From contig CAMDKJ010000041.1 in NCBI GenBank assembly GCA_945900705.1, positions 1-11,118 on the forward strand: 11,118 bases of DNA, in the 5' to 3' direction. This DNA comes from Bifidobacterium breve (GTDB taxonomy: Bacteria; Actinomycetota; Actinomycetes; S36-B12). The position numbers and the translations under genes were made by a program. Every line of letters starts with the position of its first letter. Positions within the stretch are counted from its first letter, which is position 1. The notes under the pieces were generated by a model that was given only the letters and a program-made list of their open reading frames with translations, made no database searches and was not told the DNA's origin. Shown piece by piece: positions 6,638 to 11,118 of the stretch.

Positions 6638-6758
6638 GACGAGCCGCGGCTCAGCAAGGCGAAAGGCCGATATTCGGCGAATCATGCTGTCAGGTTTATC
6701 ACTTTGCGCCCGTTATGTCGTAAATGTCGCGCATCCTCGGCCGGCGGGGGCTCACTCG

Positions 6759-7721
6759 CTAAACCATGGCCCGAAGGGCGCCGGGTACCGAGGCGAATGT
6801 CACTTCGGTAACCAGCCCGGCGGCCTCACCGTCGATCTGTATCGGGGTGGGTCGATTAGCGGTGATTGAAAACTGGCTTTGGTCGTGCCATACCACCATG
6901 GCCTTGCGACTTGAACCCGCCCGGGAGCTCATCACCATGCGCCTGGTCGCCCGCATCGCGGCCGCCACCCGCATGGCGCGCAGGGCGAAGACATCCAGGC
7001 CGGTTTCGAAGGAGGCTTGTGGGCACGGGTCAATGGGCCAGGCTCCGAAATAAGTCCACGGTGAAGTGTTTTGAACCACCGCCATGAAGACACCGGTGAC
7101 CGGGTTGGCACCGGAGCGGTGGAGGCTAAGTGCTGGGTGCTTTCGATCGGTACGCAGGAAAAATGAATGCAGGGCGGTGCGCAGGTAGCGGGTTGGGCTG
7201 GCGGTCTCGCCTGTGCGGCGTTGGTTTTCCATAGCCGAAATAATCTCCGCGTCCAAACCAAGGCCAGCATTTGCGGTGAACCAACGTATCGGCTGCGGAT
7301 CAACCGTGTCGGTGTTGGTTAGGCCGGCTACCGTGCCGAGCCCAATCGTTCGAAAACGTTTTTCACGAAGTGCATCAAGTAACTGCCCGGTGGCTTCAAC
7401 CGGATCATTCGGGAGGCCCAGCGATCGCGCGAACACATTGCCGCTGCCACCTGGCACGGTGGCCAGCATCGGGACTTTTGGCCCCGGCCCGTCAATCAAC
7501 ATGCCGTTGATTACTTCGTTAATTACCCCATCACCGCCAAGGGTGAGCACCACGTCGAGCTCTTGAGTGCGGGCTTGCGCGCCTAGGGTGAACCCATGTC
7601 CGCGGTGATTGGTGACAGTCACATCTAGATCAAGTTCATCGGCGAGGGCGTGAATCAGCACATCGGTCACTCGAGGTGAGGTCGTGGTCGCCTTTGGGTT
7701 AACCACTAATAGCCCGCGCAC
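6759..7721 (-). CDS. Diacylglycerol kinase-like lipid kinase (DAGKc family)
   Basis: This 320-residue protein has the bacterial diacylglycerol/sphingosine-kinase catalytic fold (DgkB/YegS relatives). Landmarks are the N-terminal strand LLVVNPKATTTS (4-15), the nucleotide-binding LGGDGVINEVINGM (61-74), and VPGGSGNVFARSLG (89-102), where the family usually shows PGGTxN. The C-terminal half is the beta-sandwich domain. Such enzymes phosphorylate lipid hydroxyls with ATP at the inner membrane face; the exact lipid is not predictable. It matches the position of M. tuberculosis Rv3218 beside whiB1. The GTG start at 7721 is the first possible start after an in-frame TAG just upstream, and a TANNNT -10 six bases before it suggests a leaderless transcript. 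The gene may share a bidirectional promoter with the membrane-protein gene. Confidence 0.85.
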   Translation of the reverse strand: MRGLLVVNPKATTTSPRVTDVLIHALADELDLDVTVTNHRGHGFTLGAQARTQELDVVLTLGGDGVINEVINGMLIDGPGPKVPMLATVPGGSGNVFARSLGLPNDPVEATGQLLDALREKRFRTIGLGTVAGLTNTDTVDPQPIRWFTANAGLGLDAEIISAMENQRRTGETASPTRYLRTALHSFFLRTDRKHPALSLHRSGANPVTGVFMAVVQNTSPWTYFGAWPIDPCPQASFETGLDVFALRAMRVAAAMRATRRMVMSSRAGSSRKAMVVWHDQSQFSITANRPTPIQIDGEAAGLVTEVTFASVPGALRAMV

Positions 7722-7727
7722 GCGGTA

Positions 7728-7733
7728 ACTCTA
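7728..7733 (-). promoter_or_regulatory. Predicted -10 hexamer (TAGAGT) of the DAG-kinase-like gene, leaderless
   Basis: On the minus strand TAGAGT is followed by six bases and the GTG at 7721. No Shine-Dalgarno precedes this start, and the in-frame TAG within the hexamer rules out a longer protein. Confidence 0.5.
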
Positions 7734-7769
7734 ATCGCGGCACCCGGTGGCACCAATAAGCCAGCACCC

Positions 7770-7775
7770 TAGGCT
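7770..7775 (+). promoter_or_regulatory. Predicted -10 hexamer (TAGGCT) of the membrane-protein gene, leaderless
   Basis: TAGGCT lies seven bases before the ATG at 7783, and no Shine-Dalgarno is present (CTGACCT precedes the ATG). The same hexamer is the best -10 candidate for sodN at 10367-10372. Confidence 0.5.
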
Positions 7776-7782
7776 CTGACCT

Positions 7783-8208
7783 ATGAATGGTGTCACGCCA
7801 GGGCGCGAACTTATTGCCCTCGCCGCGATTTCGGGGGCCGAAGGGTTAGCACTTATCGGGTACGCGTGCTATGACGTAATACAGGCGATCCGCTTTGGCA
7901 CGACCGGGCCGGCTGAAGTCTCCAATGGGCCAGCGCTGTTCATCCAGATTCTGATTTTTATGGTTTTCGGTATTGGCCTGCTACTGATTGCCCGGGGTTG
8001 GCTGCAAGGGCAGCGCTGGAGCCGATCGCCATTTGTGCTGGCACAGTTGATTGCACTCCTTGTGGCTTTCCCGCTCGCCCAAGATTCGTCAGGGCCAGGT
8101 CGCGCGGTGGGTGTGTCAGTGTTGATCTGTGCCTTAGTCGGCGGGGTGCTGGCTTTGACACCACAAGTTGGTCGAGCAATTCGCGTAAGAAACTCACAAA
8201 CTGACTAG
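7783..8208 (+). CDS. Small four-TM integral membrane protein (Rv3217c-like position)
   Basis: This 141-residue protein has no catalytic motif I recognise. Hydropathy read by eye gives four membrane segments at about 9-30, 48-70, 83-99 and 107-126, with short loops and a basic C-terminal tail (RAIRVRNSQTD). The second loop RGWLQGQRWSRSP is positively charged and probably cytoplasmic. It occupies the place of M. tuberculosis Rv3217c, a membrane protein of similar length in the same gene order, so it is probably an old conserved actinobacterial gene. It is divergent from the lipid-kinase gene across 61 bp that hold both predicted -10 boxes. Its TAG stop shares CTAG with the sigF stop on the other strand. 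Function unknown. Confidence 0.75.
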   Translation: MNGVTPGRELIALAAISGAEGLALIGYACYDVIQAIRFGTTGPAEVSNGPALFIQILIFMVFGIGLLLIARGWLQGQRWSRSPFVLAQLIALLVAFPLAQDSSGPGRAVGVSVLICALVGGVLALTPQVGRAIRVRNSQTD

Positions 8209-9005
8209 TTATCGCGCATGCCTTCGCGGATTTGGGCAAGCGAAGTAGCGAGTAACCGCGACACATGCATCTGCGATATGCCGAGTTGCTCGGCAATTTG
8301 GCTCTGTGATTGGTTCTTGAAGAACCTGAGCATGATTATTTGGCGTTCGCGTTCTGGTAGTGCGGCGAGCAGCGGGCGGAAGGATTCGCGTAATTCGAAT
8401 GCCTCGAGGGCTAGATCGTCACCGCCAATACGGTCGTATGGACTGTCCCCGTCGGCATGTGACTCTGAAGCAGCGTCAATCGACGTTGCGGTGTAAGCAC
8501 GACCGGCGTCCATAGCTTCCATTACCTCTGCATCGCTCAGCTCGCTGCGCTTGGCGAGCTCAGCGATAGTGGGTGGTCGATGCAGTTCACGGGTGAGGGA
8601 GTCAATCGCCTTGTTGATTTCAACATTTCGTTCCTGAAGTCGGCGGGGAATATGAACCGCCCAGGCATGATCGCGAAAATGTCGCTTGATCTCACCGAGA
8701 ATCGTTGGGGTCGCGAAAGTGCTGAACTCCAGCCCGCGTGCTACCTCAAACCGATCGACAGCTTTAATCAACCCAACCATGCCAACTTGCACTAGGTCTT
8801 CCTGGGATTCGCCGCGATCACGATATCGACGAGCTAGGTGTTCGACGAGCGGCATGTGCATCTCGATTAGTTCATCACGGATGATTTTGTGTTTTGGGTC
8901 AGCTATCGGCAGGTCGGCAATTTCAATGAACAATTCGCGGGCATGGTCGCGCTTGGCCGCACTCCATCGTCCGGATACGGCAGCTACTACGGGGGCTTCG
9001 GGCAT
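8205..9005 (-). CDS. sigF: Alternative sigma factor of the SigF/SigB/SigG family
   Basis: This 266-residue sigma-70 factor is of the group 3 (SigB/SigF) type, directing RNA polymerase to stress or differentiation promoters. Region 2 spans about 45-113 (HMPLVEHLARRY, DLVQVGMVGLIKAVDRF, FSTFATPTILGEIKRHFRD), region 3 about 118-165 (WAVHIPRRLQE, RPPTIAELAKR) and region 4 about 215-262 with the helix-turn-helix QSQIAEQLGISQMHVSRLL. There is no region 1.1. It lies nine bases after an UsfX/RsbW-like anti-sigma gene, the same pairing as mycobacterial usfX-sigF, so its activity should be controlled by sequestration. No Shine-Dalgarno is seen before ATG 9005, so re-initiation from the upstream gene is likely. 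No clear GTTT-N15-GGGTA autoregulatory promoter was found in the operon. Confidence 0.92.
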   Translation of the reverse strand: MPEAPVVAAVSGRWSAAKRDHARELFIEIADLPIADPKHKIIRDELIEMHMPLVEHLARRYRDRGESQEDLVQVGMVGLIKAVDRFEVARGLEFSTFATPTILGEIKRHFRDHAWAVHIPRRLQERNVEINKAIDSLTRELHRPPTIAELAKRSELSDAEVMEAMDAGRAYTATSIDAASESHADGDSPYDRIGGDDLALEAFELRESFRPLLAALPERERQIIMLRFFKNQSQSQIAEQLGISQMHVSRLLATSLAQIREGMRDN

Positions 9006-9014
9006 GGTGGATTG

Positions 9015-9425
9015 CTAAACCGTTACCGATGCCGGGCGCTTAATGCGAAGTTCTAGTTTAACAATCCCGTTGTCGGCTCCGGCGGTAACTTCGTCAACCA
9101 AAGCGGCCAGGACCAGCCAACTAAATGTGTCGGTGGCCGGAGGTAAACCAGTTCGAGTATTTGCACTCACCCGGATCAATAAGGTGCCGGCTGTTTCGGT
9201 GAAATCACAATGTATTTGAGTTTGCTCATCGCAGTCGTTGATCAATTGCGATACGGCTTCATCAATTGCTAGTCGAACATCTTCAATTTGGTCAATTGTC
9301 AGGTGCGTGCGTGCGGCTAATGCCGCTGCCATGGTTCGGGCCAAAGCGACATTTTCCGTGATGGCTCGAAAACTTAAGGTGACATCACCGGGCTGGGGTA
9401 GCGGGCCTACATTATTAGGGTTCAC
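9015..9425 (-). CDS. UsfX/RsbW-like anti-sigma factor (GHKL ATPase fold)
   Basis: This 136-residue protein has the HATPase_c_2 fold of anti-sigma factors. The N-box helix DVRLAIDEAVSQLIND (49-64) and the segment FSWLVLAALVDEV (101-113) closely resemble M. tuberculosis UsfX, the SigF antagonist. The usual DxGxG ATP-lid motif of RsbW kinases is missing, and the N box lacks the canonical asparagine, as I recall for UsfX, so serine-kinase activity is doubtful while sigma binding is likely. It probably holds SigF inactive until an RsbV-like anti-anti-sigma factor, not in this window, competes. The GTG start at 9425 lies inside the end of the acetyltransferase gene (11-bp overlap) and is the only suitable start. 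It directly precedes sigF in the operon. Confidence 0.85.
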   Translation of the reverse strand: MNPNNVGPLPQPGDVTLSFRAITENVALARTMAAALAARTHLTIDQIEDVRLAIDEAVSQLINDCDEQTQIHCDFTETAGTLLIRVSANTRTGLPPATDTFSWLVLAALVDEVTAGADNGIVKLELRIKRPASVTV

Positions 9426-9918
9426 TCCCGTAGCCTGCCAGATTCACGAGGTCGTTGCCGGTGATTCGTTGCACCGTCCAATCGGCCATCGATTCAGCGC
9501 CGAGGCTGCGGTAGAAGCCGAGCGCGGGGTCATTCCAGTCCAGCACCCACCACTCCAGGCGCCCATAGTCATTTTCTAGGCATTCTTTGGCGAGGTGGGC
9601 GAGCAGTAATTTGCCATAACCGTGGCCGCGGTATTGGGGCCGCACGTAGAGATCCTCGAGGTAAATACCGTACTTGCCGAGCCAGGTTGAGAAATTGCGG
9701 AAGTAAATGGCAAATCCGGCAAGTTGATGCCCAGGCCCGGGGTGTTCGATAACTAAGGCAAAGACCGCTGGGTTCGCACCGAAGAAGATTCGCTGGTACA
9801 GCTGGGCGGTGGCAATGAGTTGGTCCGCGGCTTGCTCGTATTCGGCAAGCTCGCGGACCATCTCGAGTACTTCATCAATATCGCCTGGTTGAACCGGACG
9901 GATGCACCCAGGCAACAT
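9415..9918 (-). CDS. GNAT N-acetyltransferase, diamine/spermidine-acetyltransferase-like
   Basis: This 167-residue GCN5-related acetyltransferase transfers an acetyl group from acetyl-CoA to an amine. The acetyl-CoA-binding motif is YLEDLYVRPQYRGHGYGKLLL (R/Q-x-x-G-x-G/A pattern), preceded by an early IRPVQPGDIDEV strand-helix and followed by EWWVLDWNDPALGFYRSLGA, the motif-B region. The YLEDxYVxPxYRG and LDWN...FYxxLGA segments are those of the SAT1/SAT2-type diamine acetyltransferases, so a polyamine or related amine is a reasonable guess for the substrate. ATG 9918 is only two bases after the sodN stop, and the 3' end overlaps the anti-sigma gene, placing it inside a sodN-GNAT-rsbW-sigF operon. 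Its link to stress signalling is inferred from context. Confidence 0.88.
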   Translation of the reverse strand: MLPGCIRPVQPGDIDEVLEMVRELAEYEQAADQLIATAQLYQRIFFGANPAVFALVIEHPGPGHQLAGFAIYFRNFSTWLGKYGIYLEDLYVRPQYRGHGYGKLLLAHLAKECLENDYGRLEWWVLDWNDPALGFYRSLGAESMADWTVQRITGNDLVNLAGYGSEP

Positions 9919-9920
9919 CG

Positions 9921-10337
9921 TTATGCGGCCTTCGTCTCCCAGAAGATCGCGGCGATTTCATCGATTTTGCCCAAGAGGTCATCGGCGACCGCAACGTCGA
10001 CGGTGCCCTTGGTGCCACCGGCGCCGGCCAATTTTGTTGCCTGGTTGAAGAGTTCATTGAGCTGCGGGTACTTCTCGAAGTGCGGTGCCTTGAAGTAGTC
10101 GGTCCAAAGGACCCAGAGGTGCTCCTTGACCAGATTCGAGCGATCTTCTTTGATCGTGATCGCGCGAGCCTTGAAATCAGCATCAGCGGAGGCGTGGTAC
10201 TTGGTCATGCAGGCTTTTACTGATTCGGCTTCAAGGCGAGCCTGGGCTGGATCGTAAATACCGCACGGTAGGTCGCAATGTGCGTATGCCATGTTTCGCG
10301 GAGCAAAGATGCGTCGGGCATGGGTGAGGTTCAACAT
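9921..10337 (-). CDS. sodN: Nickel superoxide dismutase precursor (SodN)
   Basis: This 138-residue precursor makes Ni-SOD, which converts superoxide to oxygen and hydrogen peroxide in the cytoplasm. The nickel hook HCDLPCGIYDP starts at residue 20: after removal of a 19-residue propeptide, His1, Cys2 and Cys6 of the mature enzyme (H20, C21, C25) bind Ni and Y28 is the conserved Tyr9. The body AQARLEAESVKA, LWTDYFKAPHFEKYP and the end IFWETKAA are typical, and the mature length of 119 fits the family. The ATG at 10337 has AAAGGG five bases upstream. The maturation protease sodX is divergent just upstream. Downstream, a GNAT gene begins two bases after the stop, then rsbW and sigF, an unusual operon for sodN. 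A perfect inverted repeat lies in its promoter. Confidence 0.97.
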   Translation of the reverse strand: MLNLTHARRIFAPRNMAYAHCDLPCGIYDPAQARLEAESVKACMTKYHASADADFKARAITIKEDRSNLVKEHLWVLWTDYFKAPHFEKYPQLNELFNQATKLAGAGGTKGTVDVAVADDLLGKIDEIAAIFWETKAA

Positions 10338-10342
10338 AGTTT

Positions 10343-10348
10343 CCCTTT
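10343..10348 (-). promoter_or_regulatory. Shine-Dalgarno of sodN (AAAGGG)
   Basis: AAAGGG on the minus strand lies five bases before the sodN ATG and confirms that start. In contrast to the leaderless genes in the window, sodN has a leader of about 22 nt if the -10 at 10367-10372 is correct. Confidence 0.6.
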
Positions 10349-10366
10349 CAAGAGGTGAGTCCCCTG

Positions 10367-10372
10367 AGCCTA
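10367..10372 (-). promoter_or_regulatory. Predicted -10 hexamer (TAGGCT) of the sodN operon
   Basis: TAGGCT lies 29 bases before the sodN ATG on the minus strand. A weak -35 (CTGCCG) is 17 bases further up, at 10390-10395, and overlaps the inverted repeat at 10379-10394. Confidence 0.45.
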
Positions 10373-10378
10373 CTGCGG

Positions 10379-10394
10379 TGCCGAAAGTTCGGCA
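10379..10394. promoter_or_regulatory. Perfect 7-2-7 inverted repeat in the sodN promoter (putative operator)
   Basis: TGCCGAA-AG-TTCGGCA covers the spacer and most of the -35 region of the predicted sodN promoter and lies just upstream of sodX. A repressor bound there would block sodN. It does not match the Nur (TTGCAA-N5-TTGCAA) pattern I recall from streptomycetes, so the regulator is unknown. Confidence 0.5.
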
Positions 10395-10411
10395 GGGGGC
10401 AGGATGGGGCG

Positions 10412-10714
10412 GTGTTCACCACCGTGCAGATCATCGGGCCCTCCATGGAGCCCGCCATGCAAACCGGTGATTACTGGGTGGTTTGGCGGACCAAGCGACT
10501 GCGCATGGGGCAGGTGGTTCTGCTCAGGCACCCTCAGCGTCCTGAGTTACTTATCGTTAAGCGGCTGATTTTCTCCCCGGAGCCGGGGTGGTGGTGGGTT
10601 CAAGGCGATAACCCGCACAGTTCAGATGACAGCCGGTCATTTGGATCGGTGGCAGCCGGCTCAGTGGTGGGGCGTATCACATTTCGCTATTACCCACTTC
10701 GCCGGCGCATGTGA
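10412..10714 (+). CDS. sodX: Nickel-type SOD maturation protease (SodX, S26 signal-peptidase-like)
   Basis: This serine protease of the S24/S26 type is thought to remove the Ni-SOD propeptide so that the new amino-terminal histidine can bind nickel. With GTG 10412 it has 100 residues: the nucleophile serine in IIGPSMEPAM (S11), the DYWVV strand, general-base lysine in LLIVKRL (K50), and the box WVQGDNPHSSDDSRSFG (63-79), ending RITFRYYPL. There is no membrane anchor, fitting a cytoplasmic role. I prefer GTG 10412 because AGGA lies seven bases upstream and homology begins there. An earlier in-frame GTG at 10355 would add 19 residues but would place the coding start across the sodN promoter and inverted repeat. 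The gene is divergent from its substrate gene sodN, the usual sodN-sodX association. Confidence 0.9.
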   Translation: MFTTVQIIGPSMEPAMQTGDYWVVWRTKRLRMGQVVLLRHPQRPELLIVKRLIFSPEPGWWWVQGDNPHSSDDSRSFGSVAAGSVVGRITFRYYPLRRRM

Positions 10715-10750
10715 CACAATGTCGCCACCGAATCGGCAGCACTAACCTAA

Positions 10751-10771
10751 GCGGCAACCACCCTTGGCCGC
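10751..10771 (+). terminator. Possible weak hairpin downstream of sodX
   Basis: GCGGC and GCCGC form a five-base stem around an 11-base loop, followed by a pyrimidine-rich stretch without a true U-run. It lies 37 bp after the sodX stop. The rest of the 117-bp gap to the malic enzyme shows no other clear element. Confidence 0.25.
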
Positions 10772-10831
10772 CCCTCATTTCATTCGAAAATTGCTTTCTG
10801 CATACTTGCCCTGCTTACAAAGGATCTAAAC

Positions 10832-11118
10832 GTGAATTCGCCAGACCCCAACGACCCCGTCTTTGCCTTGCATGAAGGCGGCAAAATTGAAGTATGTCCG
10901 AGTGTCGAAGTGCGCGATCGCGAAGGTCTTTCGTTGGCGTACACCCCGGGGGTGGCTCGGGTTTCGCAAGCACTTGCTGAAGACCCAGAATTGGCATACC
11001 GCTACACCTGGAAGGGCAATACCGTCCTCGTCGTCACCGATGGCACCGCCGTACTTGGTCTAGGTGATATCGGCCCGATTGGCGCCCTGCCAGTTATGGA
11101 GGGCAAGGCGCTGCTTTT
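10832..11118 (+). CDS. Malic enzyme, N-terminal part (3' end outside window)
   Basis: Ninety-five complete codons of a bacterial malic enzyme are visible before the right edge. The enzyme oxidatively decarboxylates malate to pyruvate, giving NADH or NADPH; the cofactor cannot be told from this part. Typical N-terminal landmarks are [10 protein letters not shown], then [18 protein letters not shown] with the catalytic tyrosine Y37, [21 protein letters not shown], and [17 protein letters not shown]. The GTG start at 10832 has AAAGGA seven bases upstream. It follows sodX on the same strand after 117 bp and probably has its own promoter, though I found no convincing -10 box. Only a full-length view could tell a short malic enzyme from a MaeB-type fusion with a phosphotransacetylase-like domain. 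Confidence 0.93.
   Translation, partial: MNSPDPNDPVFALHEGGKIEVCPSVEVRDREGLSLAYTPGVARVSQALAEDPELAYRYTWKGNTVLVVTDGTAVLGLGDIGPIGALPVMEGKALL

Larger units (their letters stand above)
6484..6758 (-). promoter_or_regulatory. whiB1 upstream intergenic region with clustered dyads
   Basis: This 275-bp gap lies between the whiB1 start and the 3' end of the DAG-kinase-like gene, and I see no gene in it. Beyond the CRP-like site it holds a perfect AGGGTTC tandem pair (6561-6574), a 14-bp palindrome TTCCCCCGGGGGAA (6582-6595), the 19-bp dyad TGACAC-N7-GTGTCA (6619-6637), a 12-bp palindrome GAGCCGCGGCTC (6641-6652) and GCCGA-TAT-TCGGC (6666-6678). No clean TANNNT -10 box was found for whiB1. Some hairpins could instead end the upstream kinase transcript, but none has a U-tract. 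Confidence 0.5.

Noticed and set aside
6641..6678. Rho-independent terminator for the DAG-kinase-like gene
   Set aside because: The palindromes can form short hairpins, but no U-tract follows on the minus strand, so I list them only as dyads of the whiB1 upstream region.
10355..10411. Longer sodX starting at GTG 10355
   Set aside because: It would run the coding start through the sodN promoter and inverted repeat and has no good ribosome site; GTG 10412 has AGGA at seven bases. The longer form is not fully excluded.
10781..10831. Promoter for the malic enzyme (TTGCTT with a TTACAA-like -10)
   Set aside because: The spacing is plausible, but the -10 does not fit TANNNT and other weak matches exist in the same stretch, so no box can be chosen.

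Overview
The window looks like chromosomal DNA of an actinomycete (Actinomycetota), moderately GC-rich by eye, with densely packed genes. The lineage evidence is direct: a WhiB1-type iron-sulfur regulator, a PdtaS-type histidine kinase, a SigF/UsfX (RsbW-like) sigma/anti-sigma pair, an IlvG-type acetolactate-synthase-like enzyme and a nickel superoxide dismutase with its SodX protease. Four genes (pdtaS, whiB1, the diacylglycerol-kinase-like gene and a four-TM membrane protein) keep the order and relative orientation I recall for Mycobacterium tuberculosis Rv3220c-Rv3219-Rv3218-Rv3217c. I cannot name the genus. A free-living aquatic or soil actinobacterium would fit.

Region 1 (1-3088, plus strand) is an accessory metabolic operon: the 3' part of a YtcJ-type amidohydrolase, a fused urease gamma-beta subunit (ureAB), and a urease alpha subunit (ureC) overlapping ureAB by four bases. 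The nickel ligands and carbamylated lysine of urease are kept. The mobile-flap cysteine is replaced, an active-site loop is shortened and rewritten, and no ureD/E/F/G gene is visible. This divergent urease or urease-like hydrolase, coupled to an amidohydrolase, is the best candidate here for an undescribed system.

Region 2 (3095-8208) starts with the IlvG-like ThDP enzyme, convergent with ureC and divergent from pdtaS. The conserved pdtaS / whiB1 / DAG-kinase / membrane-protein block follows. Both divergent gene pairs have TANNNT -10 hexamers only 6-7 nt before the start codons, which suggests leaderless mRNAs. The 275-bp region upstream of whiB1 carries a CRP-like dyad and several other symmetric elements.

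Region 3 (8205-10337, minus strand) reads as one tight operon: sodN, a GNAT acetyltransferase, an UsfX/RsbW-like anti-sigma factor and a SigF/SigB-family sigma factor. It links nickel-dependent superoxide defence to the general-stress sigma switch. sodX, the Ni-SOD maturation protease, is divergent from sodN, and a perfect 7-2-7 inverted repeat sits in the sodN promoter. The window ends in the 5' part of a malic enzyme (10832-11118).

Two convergent gene pairs (pdtaS/whiB1 and membrane protein/sigF) each share a CTAG palindrome that supplies both TAG stop codons. I saw no rRNA, tRNA, CRISPR array, insertion sequence or attachment site.
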